NCBI RefSeq assembly: GCF_963583255.1
Contig: NC_084816.1
Span: 15,425,100-15,489,099 of the forward strand
Source of the DNA: Pyrus communis
Lineage: Eukaryota; Streptophyta; Magnoliopsida; Rosales; Rosaceae
Direction: 5' to 3'
Length of the DNA: 64,000 nucleotides
A model generated the notes under the pieces. It had not been told where the DNA came from. It did no database searches and saw nothing but the letters and a program-made list of their open reading frames with translations. Both the position numbers and the translations under genes were made by a program. This document shows positions 9,894 to 22,037 of this stretch, in pieces (position 1 is the stretch's first letter; the number at the start of each line of letters is the position of its first letter).

Positions 9894-12800
9894 ATAAACC
9901 AAGTTTTCCATAACGCATCTTCATCACTTCCACCATCTTTGCTAGTTAAATTAGAAAATTTAACTTTAAGTGCAAATAATAATATTAGAAGACCTAAGCT
10001 AAATCCTTTTGATAATAGAAAATGGAACTCTTTAGTAAAAAAAGGAAAAGAAGTAGTTAAAGCTAAAGATATTTATCCAAATGAAGAAGAGGCATAAGAA
10101 TTTATTCGAAGAGGTTTTGAGAGAACACAGAAAAATAAATATAATTTGTATCAATTAGGTTTATTTGAAAACAGAAGTAAAACTATAAGTATCATCAGTC
10201 AACATGAAGTTAATTGTATCAATAAAGAAGTTGCATTTAATTTAATTAGTAAGGAAGCAATTATGCATTTGAGAAAATCACATTTCAGTCAGATTCATAT
10301 ATGAACAATATTAATTGGAATAGTAGGATTAACCAGAGCACAAGTAGGCACAAAAGCATTAGTATACATATATGACGATAGATGGGATAATCACCAACAA
10401 GCAGCAATAGCAACAGCTGAAGTAGATTTAAGCTCAAACTTAGCAGTCATAGGTTGTATTCCAAATTATGTTATGACAATTAATGAATTTAGTAAATATA
10501 TTAAAGAAAGCATAAGAACAAAAAATTATAATATGAAAAGAGAAAATAAAAATTTATGTATTAGCTTAATGTATATTGATAAAGTGTCTGATAAATACAA
10601 TCATAAGTTTAATTTAGAATTTCAAAATTAAGTTCAAACATTTGGTAGTAAACATGTAAATATGATAGAAGCAAAACTCATAGATAATAGTTTTTTAAAA
10701 GGAACTCAGTGGACATTACCTAATTTACAAGTAGCAAGAAATAGACAACCAAATAAAGTACAAATACATGAAACTAGTATAGGTCAAGCAACAATTAGGT
10801 TTAGTAATTACAAACAACAAGAAAAAATAGAAGAGAATGAAAGTGAAATCGAAAATGAGAGTATACATATGACTTTTGATAATTTAGATATTAATTTAGT
10901 TGAGAAATTCTTTGATCATATTGTAGATAAACTTATAGAAGATATTGATCATTTAAATGAAGAAGAATACTTAGAAAAATATAGGACATATGATTTAGAA
11001 CTACATAGAATTTCAGATGAAGAGATGGAAAAATTAATTTTAGAAATAGGAGTAGAACATATTTTAGGATCAAAAGAATATAATAATTTATTAGAATTGA
11101 AAGAAGAATGTAATCCAGCAGAAGAAAGTAGTACATTAGCAGTAGAAACCCCAGGATATGCAAGTAGAACTGATCAACAATTTCTGAGACCAACAAATGA
11201 ACAATATAATGAAAAAGCAAAAATAGATTACATGGAAGAAAATATGATAAAACCACCTAGAAAAAATAGGATTCTATATTTGAGAGGGTTAGAACAAATT
11301 AATATAGCTGGAAATATATTAAATTTAGATAATGTAGATCCAAAAGATTGGGAAAGAATGGTTGAGAGATGGGAAAAGAGTTGCGTACATGTAGCATTAA
11401 TGTTAGATTTTAGTAATTCACAAAATATGTTAGATTATTTTGAGCATACTTTAGATGATTTAGTTTTTTATTATTCTAGTCATGAAAAGTCCAAAATCCA
11501 TAATAGCATCAGGCAGCTAAAACACATTTTAATATAGATGGTTTTGTTACTTTGATTAAACAAGAATGTTTAGATCATAACAGGTTAGATGACAAAAATG
11601 AACAAGAACAAATAAGGCCAATTAGAGATTTAGAACAATTGCAAATTTGTGATTTACAGTATATAACTGAGTATACAACAAATTTCTTTAAATATTTAGA
11701 AAGAACAGGTAGAATTAATGATATTAATTTATTAGATACTTATATGATAAAAATAAAAGGACCAATAGGAGAAACGATTTGGAATGAATGACAAAAGCAT
11801 CCAAAGAAAATTGATATTGCAATAGGACCTAGAATTCAACATGTATATGATATACTTAGACAAGAATGCAGTCAAATAAAAGCTAAGAGACAAATTAGGA
11901 AGCAAGTTTATATGAGCTATAAAAATATACCACAACAGTATGGTTGTCATAAGAAAAATAAGCATAAGAAAATATACAAAAAGAAATATAAGTCATACAA
12001 ATCATACAAACAGAATAAGAATTTCAACATAAGACCTTCAAGAACATATAGAAAGAGAAAATCTATTCCAAAACAATTTAGGAAAAGAAGTGGCAAACCT
12101 TGGATTAGAAAATATAAAGCACCAAAAGATAAGAGTAGTTGTAAATGTTATTCATGTGGAGAGATTGGACATATTAGACCTAAGTGTCCAAAATTAGGTA
12201 AACATGCGAGAGAAAAAGTACATTTAATGAAGTTGTTTAAGTTAGAAGAGGATGAGGATATACAATCAATATATTGTTTAGATGATTTAAGTAATAATGA
12301 GAGTATTTATAGTATAGAGAGTATAAATATGATATATTCAGATTCTGAAAATTCAAGTAGCACAAATAGTGATTTAGAAGAGTATATGTGTGCATTCATA
12401 GAATAACAACATAAAGAAAAATATAAATACATTAATTTAGGTTGGTCAGAAAAATGTCATAAGTGTAGTAAATTAGTTGCAAATAAATATTATAATACAT
12501 ATTCAATATTGTGCGAAAAGTGTTATAAAAATAAGTTATTAGAAATTAATTCAGCAGAATCACATGAAAATACTAAAATATTAGGAAATATTGTTTATAG
12601 TATAGAAAGGCCAAAAAAATAGTTTTTTAATTACTATAAATTGTGAAATAGAATTAGCAAAAGAACATAAGATACAAACAACAGCTATGATAGATACAGG
12701 GAGTACAAAGAGTGTCATAAGAGAATAATTAATACCAGAAAAATATAGACAAAAATTAGTAAAACCAGTAAGAATAACACAATTTGATGAGAGACCAGTT

Positions 12801-14640
12801 TACTTAACATATTGCATTAACAATGAGTCTATTAAAGTGGAAAAACAACAATCTAATTTACCGTTAACATTTGTTTCACCAGTAGGATCATACCCATTCA
12901 TTTTAGGTTTAAATTTCTTGAAAAGTTTACAAGGTTTTTTTATTTATGAATCCTAACATAACATTTTTCAAAAAAATGTATTACAATAACTGATCAAAAT
13001 AATAATGGAGAAGCATACAAAAGCATAATTATAGAAGAATCTAGTTGTCAAGATAGTTATTATTTGGAAAACTCAAAAAACAAATGATGAGCATAATAAC
13101 ATAAAAGAGTTTGATGAAGAAATATTTGAACATGAATATCCGATTTTAGAAGAAGGAACCCGTATAGAAATATTACAGTTAAATAGACCAAAGAGTTTAG
13201 AAAAATTGTTACAATTAGCAGAACAAACTAGGATTATAGGAGAAGACCCACAATTATATTGGAATAAAAATAAAATATTAGCAAAATTATATATAATTAA
13301 CCCAGATTTAACTATAAAAACAGCTGACATGCCTTGTAGTTTATTACATATACAAGAGTTTAATCACCATATAAAAGAGTTGTTAAATTTAAAAGTAATT
13401 AGACCCTCTAAGTCTAGACATAGATTAGTAGCATTTATAGTGAGCAAACATTCATAGCTTAAAAGAGGTAAGGCTATAATAGTTTATAATTAAAAGAGAT
13501 TAAATGATAATACATATGAATATAGTTATAAGTTACCAAATAAGGATGAACTTATAAATAAAATTCAAGAGAGTAAATATTTTAGCAAATTTGATTGTAA
13601 ATCGGGATTTTGGCAAATACGATTAGCGGAAGAATTAATTGAGTAGACAGCTTTTACTTGTCCAGAAGGACATTTTGAGTGGCTTGTTATGCCATTTGGA
13701 CTTAAAAATGCTTCATCAATCTTTCAAAGAAAGATGGACCAAATTTTCAAGAAATATGATAAATTTTGTAGTGTTTATGTAGATGATATTTTAGTACATA
13801 GTAAAAATAGAAATAAACATAGGAAGCACTTGAAGATAGTTTTACGAGAATTCATCAAAAATGGATTTGTAATTAGTAAAAATAAAATAGCATTAGAAAA
13901 GTAAGATATAGAATTTTTAGGAATGTATATCAAGTCAGGTACAATACAATTACAAGATCATATAGCTAAAAAGGTCTTAAAATTTCTAGATAAGTTAGAA
14001 GACAAAAAAAACAGTTACAAGCATTTTTGGGATTGTTAAATTATGCAAGAAATTTTTATCCCTAATTTAAGAAGAAAAATAGCAGTATTATACAGTAAAA
14101 CTAGCAAAACTGGATAAAAGTATTTTAATAATGAAGATATGAAATTAGTTAAAAATATAAAAGAAGAAATTACTAAACTTAAGCCATTAACATTAACATT
14201 ACCATTAGATGATAGTTACAAAATAGTTGCAACATATGCTTCATCATTAGGATTGGCATGTATATTATACTAGAAAAAGCATAAGCAGTCTCCAAAATCT
14301 TATGAACAAGTTTGTAGATATTCATCAGGAAAATTTAGTAATGTACAGTCAAAATTACTGTCAACGGATTTAGAAATATTAGGAATAATTAATTTACTTG
14401 AAACATTTTCTTTATTTTTACATAATGAAGTATTTACGATTAGAATAGATTGTCAAAATATAGTTTCTCATTATAATAAGATACATGCTAATTAACATGC
14501 AACCCGAAGATGAGTTAATTTTGTTGATTCAATCACAGAAAATGGTTTTAAACCAATTTTTGAACATATAAAAGGTAATAACAATACATTAGTTGATATC
14601 TTACCAAGATTAATTTGTTGAACAGGTATGGAATATCGTG
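9894..14640 (+). pseudogene. Pararetroviral polyprotein: movement, capsid, protease, RT, RNase H (broken)
   Basis: About 1570 codons. Movement-protein domain at about 10200-10810; acidic linker 10820-11130; capsid about 11220-12400 with a zinc knuckle C-x-C-x2-C-x4-H-x4-C (Cys codons at 12140, 12146, 12155, 12185) preceded by a Lys/Arg-rich stretch; a second CxxC...CxxC pair near 12460-12530; aspartic protease D-T-G at 12693-12701; reverse transcriptase with M-P-F-G-L-K-N near 13689 and Y-V-D-D at 13776-13787; RNase H about 14200-14600. In-frame stops are at 10095, 10302, 10629, 11535, 11789, 12404, 12726, 13455, 13491, 13644 and 13902, with more after 14100. Frame changes fall near 11520, 12615, 12950-13090, 14008 and 14060. 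The usual start position (9894) reads ATA, not ATG. It cannot yield active enzyme. Confidence 0.85.
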
Positions 14641-14906
14641 GACCATCGTCCTCAAATAGCACAAGACCACAAGGTATAATAGCACCTTTTAGTAGCATAA
14701 TTATGCATCATGAACCTCCACAATTCAATGGATTTCAAAATAGCTGACCAGCATCACCACTAGTACCTACTTTCAACTTTAATGGCAATATTGCTGAAGG
14801 AATCAGAAATCCAACCCTGAGATATAGGCCAAGAATACCAAGACTTTCTGATAGTCAGCAGGTTCTCTTAGATAATTTTTGGAATATCTAAATTAAACAG
14901 CCAAGC

Positions 14907-16268
14907 ATGAGGTTAGGTCATAAAAAACTAATTAGAGCCTTAGAACAAGAGTTTGATAATTTTAATTTTAATTTCCATCAAAGCCCGCAACATATTCATT
15001 TTCTTGAGCACAACCTTCAAGTCATCTCTAAGGATCATGAGTCGTTACTTAGTAAGTTTATCAAAATGAACCAAGAACTCCAATTTCTTAGAATGCAGCA
15101 GAAGACAAGTGACACCCTGAAAAGAGAATTGAAAATAGGTTTGAAAACTGATCAGCATAAGAATAAAGGAAAATAGGTTATTGAACCCATAGAACAAGAG
15201 ACTAATGAGCCAATAGAAGAAATTAAGATTGAACTCTTAGAAGAAGACATTGAAATGGAGCAACATCAAAATAATAAGCAGCATCAGCTTTTGAGTGATA
15301 AAGAAAAGCAAGAAAAATATGAAAGTTTTCTTAGGAATATATCTTATCTTTAGACTTAATAATAGATGATATTTTATTAGAAAATTTTCAAAAGCAAAAT
15401 TAAGAATAATGCCACCAGATATTCAAAATGAGATCCTGAGCAGAGCATCACAATTCATGAAAAAGTTACAATTACAATTACAATGTGCTTTGTATCAGTC
15501 TATCTTTTATTCAAAACCAGGTATGGATATTATTACAAAGATATGTCCACCATGCCTTTGTGATAATACAAAGAATTGTATTTGTAAACCAAAGGTTAGC
15601 ATAGCTGTAACCAGGATTAACATGAGAGATTATAGACCATGTCATTTTAGTTATGAGTATCAAGAAAAACATAATGTGGTAGAAGTTACCCCAGCTTTAT
15701 TATTAGAGTTTGGCTATTTTGATAAAATATTTATCAACCATGTCTTCCAACTAGAATTGTTTACTGAAAAGCTTTTGAAAGTATCAGAAGATTATCTGGA
15801 AAGATAGAAATTTGCATAAGTTCGATTAGTAGTCATCCAGATTGGTATATACATATGCATAAGGAGAAAGTTAGGCATATAGTCATAATTAATGAAGAGT
15901 CCTTTAGACTATTCTCTATCTCTCCACATGGGTGAATTCCTTCATACAAAAATATTCTAAAATTTCGAGCTATCCAAATGCTAGCCTTATATGATTTTGA
16001 AGATTTTAGGTATGATATGGTATTAGTAGCAGAAGAGGAAGAAATATATATTTACAGCAAGACAATGATCAGTCATCAGCCTTATAGGAAGTCTCAAAAT
16101 TTCAAAGAAGAAATAGCAGAAATGTACTACAATATGAAAGAAGATAAAGAAGAAGATGCAAAGCTGGTAGAAGACGATGAACAGTACTGGAACAATTTAA
16201 CAGAAGAAGAGCTGCATAACATCGACAACATGATGGAAGCAGGAGGAGCTGGTAGTAAATTAGCATAA
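14907..16268 (+). pseudogene. Pararetroviral ORF region downstream of RNase H ('ORF4'-like, broken)
   Basis: Three open blocks lie on the viral strand: 14907-15176 (89 aa, coiled-coil-like, Gln/Lys-rich), 15409-15807 (132 aa) and 15978-16268 (96 aa, very acidic C-terminus). They are joined by short stretches with stops at about 15175, 15351 and 15931 and frame changes between them. The middle block has a cysteine cluster C-P-P-C-L-C-x6-C-x-C. Codon use and A-richness match the rest of the virus. The position equals ORF4 of rice tungro bacilliform virus; I recognise no sequence similarity to any known silencing suppressor or transactivator, so the function is unassigned. 14640-14906 may be its leader or upstream part. 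Confidence 0.6.
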
Positions 16269-16430
16269 GTTGAATAGCATCATGTAAAATAATGTATTTC
16301 CGACGAAAATGTCAACATTATTGTGGACCTCGGTATAATAATAAAAATGGCATAAGAGTAAATAAAGAAAAGAGTTTGATCTATTATGAACTTTTCATAC
16401 ACAAAATATCATTTTGATTAAGAATGAATA

Positions 16431-16660
16431 ATGCCAAATCATTTTCGTTAAAACTCTAAAAATAAAAAAAAAATACACATGGCTTTTACATTTTCTTCCT
16501 TCTATTTGGCGAAAAAATTAAATATTTCTCTGCAAAAGAACTCAACCCAAAGTAAATTGTGTAAAGTAATTATATTTTTATTTTTATTTTTCATTTGTTG
16601 TTATATACATTTCAAAACAAAACAGAGAGAGAGAGTGAGAGAGAGAAAGGCAGTGGAGAA
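16431..16660 (+). promoter_or_regulatory. SEC62 upstream region and 5' UTR
   Basis: Only about 230 bp separate the viral sequence from the SEC62 ATG. TTTTTATTTTTATTTTT-type runs at 16570-16590 and a GA-rich leader (16621-16650) are typical of a plant 5' UTR. No clear TATA box is seen. Any distal SEC62 promoter must lie in or beyond the viral insertion. Confidence 0.45.
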
Positions 16661-19600
16661 ATGAAGAAAGCAGGAGGGGCAGAGAAGAAAAGGGTGCGAA
16701 GGTCATCAAACGCCATTCAAAACGGCGGCAGAGATTCCAACTCTGATACCCCTCCTAGGGTTTGTTCTTTCTCTCTCATCCCTGATCTAGGGTTTCACAT
16801 ATATGAAATTGGGCATTTTAATTTTGAATTTTGTTTATATCTGGGAAATGAAATTTCGAAAATTGCCAATTGATTTGTATTCTCCGCAGTTATGTATTGT
16901 GAAAAGCACTGCCTTTTTTTTCAAAATAAAATTTATTTATTTATTAAATTTTATTGCTTACTCAATTGGGTAGGAGAGGGAAGGAACTAGTTAAAGTTTT
17001 GAATACAATGTGTCTCATTATTTAGGAATTTTAACTAAGGATTATAAGGGCATAAAATTGGGATAATGATTACCCATTTGAAGAAAATCTTCACTGGTGC
17101 TGGGTTTTTGCTTTAATAATATTGAATTTACTTGAGGGTGCAAGGGTATCTATGGAAAGTTGGATCATTTTGTTGTTCATGGTAGGGCTTTTGAGATTGG
17201 AGCGATTTGGTATGTCCTTATTTCTGTTATTGGGCATCTTTAACCTAGTAGAGAGGCAGGGATATTGGTATTAGCAATCTGGTTTAGCCTAAAAAAGGAA
17301 AGACATTCTTCAGAGCAAAAGAAAACAGAAAGCGATAAAGCGTAAGGGGGCACTGCAAGTGGATCAGAAATTGTTCGATGATCACATTTTTTTTCCTTGC
17401 ATGACCAAATTGGAATTGTTTTACCTATGTTGTGTGAGCAATGAAAAGAAATCATAGATGGGGTGCTAATTCTAGGACTGTTCTTGAAGAGAAACTCTTA
17501 CTAAGTGCTTTCTTTATCACTACATCTTCACTATAAGTTAAGGGCCTGTTTGGTGACCATTTGGTTTTTGGTTTTTGGTATTTAGTTTTCACTTTTTGTG
17601 CTTGAGATATGGGAAAAGTATAAAGGAGGGATTAAGAAGAATGGTGGGAGGGAGGGTAAAAAACAAAGAAGAATGAATAAAAACAAAACCTTTGAACTAA
17701 AAGCTACTTGAAATATTTTTGAAATAGTCTTTGGTTTTTAGTTTTCTTTTGTGTACCCTTCCTTATGGATTCCTTCTACATCTCTCCATCAGTCATTTCT
17801 CCACTCTTTTTCGTCTTTCCTTTCCACCATATACTTACTCCATATCCCAAGCACAAAAAGTGAAAACCAAAAACCAAATGGTTATCAAGCGAGCCCTAAG
17901 CAATTTACAGTAGACCTCCATTTGTAGTCAATATCTCCTGAGTGTAGTATCCTTGTTTTTTCTCTCCAACATGAAATTTTTTGAATGCAGACTATGTGTC
18001 TTATCATTGGATTGCATTGTAAGTGGAGGATAACAAATTTATGGACTTAGGGATTCCTTATATTTTCTTCGATACTGTAAATACTGGAGACTGTGAATCT
18101 GTGATAGTACTGAATAACTTCAACCAGATGATAACTTTGTGTTTCTGTTATGTTCTGTTGTGAATTTAAGTTTTCTTGCATGATTTTAGTCTTCTCTATA
18201 GCATGCAAACTTCAATTCCGGAGTCGGCAGCCTCAGACCAATTCCAAACAAATCCATACATAGCTCAGATATTGAGATTTTGGAATATTCTGCATTGTAG
18301 AATTAGATGGTGTTGCCTACATGGTGATACTTAAAATGAATTTAATTTGTTAGTGTGCACGACTGCTTATAATGTACTTCTCTTTATCACTTGATTATCT
18401 CAACCTTAGGTAATTAGTAATCAGTGACGAGAAAGTTATTGTTTCTTTTGGATATAGCTCCCCGGCTTGATTATTATCTTTGTCCAATTTTGTTTTGGAA
18501 ATTGTTTCTTAGGAAAGATAGGTTTTGGCCAACTGGTTTCCGTTGCTATAGCCTGCCTATATTTTCACTGTGTGCTGATTGCCATGTGATTTTCATTCAG
18601 AAACAAGCTACCCAGAAAGATGTGTTCCAGTTGTTTGCTGAGAAGGTGAGAGACAATAAGGATTTGGTGTCTAGGTGGGCTGTTCTACAGGAGACACGTG
18701 TGGAATATTTCAGGGGAAAGGATTTTGTAAGCTTTTTAAGAAATCATCCTGATGTTAAAGATACTCTAGAATCAGATAGAAATCTAGAAGCTGAAGATAT
18801 TGCCGATGCTTTACTGAGAAAGAATCTTCTGGTGCGCTGTGATCGTGTGGTGAAAACTCTTCGTCCTGGGAAGAGAAAGTTGTCTACATGGCCTGCACAT
18901 TTGGAGATCTTTCCGGTAAGCTAACCTCTTAATAGTTCTTGTACAAGTAGCTTGCTGCCCTTGCAGATGCAAGCTCTGCCTTTTAGTTTTTTCGTTTCAT
19001 CTTGGGAACCACTTAAGGTGACTAAATCCGGCTTTTCTGTTTCAGTATATCTGCATTGCCTATGTACTCCTACTCTTTATGATCATGCTACGCTTCTAAT
19101 GTTTACTTTGTACTTGTACTGTTTACATGTGGTGATATTATCATACCCTTTTGTACTTTTTACTTTAGATTGCAATGTCTTGATTTTATATTTATAAAAC
19201 ATTGAAAACTATGGAGGAAATGGGTGAACTTACTCGAAAGTGTTTTGAAATGTCCCTTTAGTAGGTTTACTTATGCTTAAATCTTGTCTTTCTGTGTGCT
19301 TTCTTCTCTTCATGTATTTTCTAACCACCACACACCACATCTGGTAAATGGTTTATTGTTATTTGCAGGACCAAGTATTTTCTGAGAATGATGCCTTCTT
19401 TGCATGGACTTTTGTAAAACGAAGGCCTCTCTGGCAGACACTTCTTTCATTTTTCTGGCCGGTGGTTACATTGGCAATATGCTTGTTTCCTGTATATCCG
19501 CATCGGTGCAAGCTACTAATACTCTACTCATGTCTTGGGGTCCTGCTACTTTTTTTTTCTCTACTAGTTTGTAAGTTCTGAACTTCTGGTCATTTGTTTT

Positions 19601-19811
19601 TAGTTTAAAATATCATTAGGAACTTTACATTTTCTTAAGTCTTGTTGGTTTACAGTGATGTGGATATTAGAGTATAAATTATGTTCATACCACCCCTATT
19701 CAAAATGGTCACTATTTTATTACACTTACTGCTGTGCTGGATATAGCGACAATTTTGCTCGTTAGTGATGTGGTGGACAGCAATATGCCTTGCAATTGAC
19801 ACACACACACA

Positions 19812-19856
<45 letters not shown>

Positions 19857-20996
19857 CAGGCTGTAGATTCTAGGTTTATATCTCATTCTTTGTAAACATA
19901 TGCATGCAAACACAGCCACCCTTACATTTGTTTTTCTATAAGGATTTGGTATCATCTTGGCGTAAAGATCTTATAAATTTCTGTCTTACACTTTCATTTC
20001 TTTGAATGGGGGGGGGGGGGTATCATCTTTCTAGAATACCTTATATGGGCATCTACAATCCTCACCAATTTTTATCTAGATTTTTTAGCTGACTTCAAGC
20101 TTCTATGCAGCGTTTTAGTTCCTTGATTTGGGTTGGAGGGTTAATAATGCAAATGATCGTTGCTTTTAGTGATCTGTTCTCTTTCATGTCGAACATAAAC
20201 ATTTAATTTTGTTTTGTGATTTTTTAATTTCCAGTGAGGGGAACAATATTTGGAGTTCTATATATTGTTCTGGGAAAGCGAGTTTGGTTTTTCCCGAACA
20301 TTCTCGCCGAGGAAGCTACTTTGAGAGAACTATTCCGTTTCTGGCCCAAGAAGGATGAGGAGGAGCGACCAAAGTGGACAACAAGGGTTTTCTATGCGGC
20401 AGTTGCAGTGCTGGTCATATTGCTGCTGAGGCACCATGCTCCTGATGAAGCTGCCAGAGCCAGGTGAGTTCTAAACCGACCAAATAAACCGTAATCGAGG
20501 GGAGGGGGCACTGGCGGATTCCGCCGAAGGAGTAAAATTTAGAAACATTCAGATCCACAATAATTTGAAGACCTTTCTTCTTTATATTTAATCTTTTGTT
20601 GGGACGCTAAATACGCAATCATAGATGCTCTGCCTGCCTGCTAACATGCTGATTCTATTTTCTGCTTCTTGGTGTTGCGAATCATACTAATGGTTGACTC
20701 TACGTTGTTGCAGGTACCAGAAACGTGTATCTAACATTATCGATGATGTTATCGAGTGGTCTCCAAGATTGGCGCTTTCTGGGATGATGGAGAAGCAGCA
20801 AACTGTGGTCAACGCGACAGAGCCTAGCGATGCAACAGAGGAAGAGGTGACACCACCTGATGGCATCGATGCAGAAACTTTCACAGTGCAGTACGATGCA
20901 GAAGTAAGTGAAAATCTAGAGAACAATGACGAAAACCTAGACAGTAGTGAAGAAAACCTAGACAACAAAGATGAACTAAAACACGACGACATATAA
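16661..20996 (+). CDS. SEC62: SEC62, subunit of the ER protein translocon
   Basis: Sec62 works with Sec61/Sec63 in post-translational import of proteins into the endoplasmic reticulum and, in other organisms, in ER-phagy. Five coding exons: 16661-16759, 18601-18915, 19369-19570, 20235-20463 and 20714-20996, all GT-AG, giving 375 residues, close to the usual plant length of about 365. Landmarks: basic N-terminus MKKAGGAEKKRVRRSS; conserved cytosolic domain (DVFQLFAEKVRD, EYFRGKDFVSFLR, LLVRCDRVVKT); two membrane segments at about 162-180 and 187-206; then GKRVWFFPNILAEEA and RFWPKKDEEE. The acidic C-terminus holds an ENLD-x3 repeat. The ATG follows a GA-rich leader. AATAAA is at 21077-21082. 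Intron 1 (1.84 kb) carries a MITE. It appears functional. Confidence 0.95.
17541..17897. mobile_element. hAT-like foldback MITE in SEC62 intron 1
   Basis: A 357-bp element with long inverted arms. The left reads agggcctgtttggtgacc..., then agttttcactttttgtgctt; the right reads ccatatcccaagcacaaaaa..., then atcaagcgagccct. The terminal pair agggc(c/t)... is inverted-complementary. The candidate 8-bp duplication matches poorly (5 of 8). Similar arms occur near 60735-61110. Confidence 0.7.
19815..19857. repeat. (TA)n microsatellite in SEC62 intron 3
   Basis: An AC tract (19799-19813) followed by a run of TA dinucleotides. A 12-base G-run lies further on near 20009. Confidence 0.95.
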
Positions 20997-22016
20997 ACTA
21001 TGCAATACCCGAAAGAACACACTGCCTTCTCTTTGCCCTTTCCCTTTAAATTCGAGTGTAAAACCGTGTATCAGACAATAAAGCAATTAGTTACAGAATT
21101 GTTCTTGGATTAAGAATCTGTGAAAAATTTTGTGAGGTTTAGTAGTGTGCTCCTACATGACTACTTGGATTGTAATTATCGGGTTATTACTCTGGGTAAT
21201 ACACAAATATTACTAGGCTTTTCAGATTATTATTTGTTACTAAGCAGATGACCGTTTTGTATTTTCGTTTAGTTTTCACTTTTTCGTGCGTGCTTTGTTG
21301 GGACTACAACATAATGCAGCGTAAAGGACGGAACTGGTATTAAGCGAGATTATATGAATATGAAACAAAAAATTGAAAGTGAAAGCAAGCTTAAAATTGC
21401 TTTAGGTTTTTAATTTTTAGTTTTCCCAACACACTTTTCTAGAATTGTAGCACAAACGAAACATCCAACGCTAAAAACGAAATAGTTACCAAACGGGTTC
21501 ATAACAATACCAGGATTCGACCTGCATATCGCTCTTTAAAACTTGAAAAAGTTCCAAAACACCTGCCAAGGAAAGTTCAGTTTCTAAAAGATGAGACGTC
21601 TATGCAGTTTGGAAAATCTGCAAATCACATTCTATGAAACGGATAGATGGATCTGAATAGGATTATCATGCAGGGGAATAATACTCAAAATCACCGGCAG
21701 CCATAAGTACACAGAACAAGCAGTTAACAACGACAACCAAAAAACAACTGAAATTCCATTCTCTTTCCAAACCCACATCTCAAAATGAAGGTGACAAACA
21801 CAATACACAAGATGGTTGATGCATTAAACAAGAGTACGACTCGTTTAAATTTCCGTCTTTCCGTCTTTCGTATGTACTTAGAATTACTGAAAACTACTCT
21901 GTACATTAGGCAGAAGTAGGAAGGGACGTAATGAAAGTGTCAAAAGGACTTCACCGACGCCAAATGACCCTTCAATATCTCTCCTTCCCTACATTTATGC
22001 CTCGAGCTCAAGAACA
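20997..22016. other. Convergent 3' ends of SEC62 and NF-YA
   Basis: Holds the SEC62 3' UTR to about 21110 and the distal NF-YA 3' UTR from the right. Between them, 21250-21500 has weak inverted arms (gttttgtattttcgtttag and its partner near 21470) like a decayed hAT MITE. No gene. Confidence 0.5.
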
Positions 22017-22037
22017 CAGCCAAGAATGAATTGCCGC
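22017..22037 (-). promoter_or_regulatory. miR169-type target site in the NF-YA 3' UTR
   Basis: The plus strand reads cagccaagaatgaattgccg plus c, matching plant miR169 at 18 of 21 positions, so the minus-strand mRNA is complementary to the microRNA. Of the differences, one becomes a G:U pair and one is the last base. The site lies about 80 nt after the NF-YA stop, the known location in this family, and predicts cleavage control of this mRNA. Confidence 0.85.

Larger units (their letters stand above)
7900..16430 (+). mobile_element. Endogenous pararetrovirus (Caulimoviridae), near full length, tungrovirus-like order
   Basis: About 8.4 kb of very A-rich sequence unlike its flanks. In order it holds a regulatory region with TATA box and AATAAA (8060-8490), an 0.8-kb leader, ORF1 (9109-9681), ORF2 (9693-9893), a polyprotein region (9894-14640: movement, capsid with zinc knuckle, aspartic protease, reverse transcriptase, RNase H) and a further ORF region (14907-16268). 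It has no LTRs, as expected of a pararetrovirus, which enters host DNA passively. Among genera I know, an ORF after RNase H together with two small 5' ORFs is the tungrovirus arrangement; badnaviruses lack the last ORF. All large ORFs carry stops and shifts, so the copy is defective. The ends are approximate: the left lies between the SINE and about 8000, the right between 16330 and 16450. Confidence 0.88.

Noticed and set aside
7700..16600. Similar short sequences at about 7712 (tgtaaagtaactattttttt) and about 16560 (tgtaaagtaattatattttt) as a flanking duplication of the viral insertion
   Set aside because: AT-rich and imperfect; pararetroviral integration is not expected to make such a duplication, and chance is likely.
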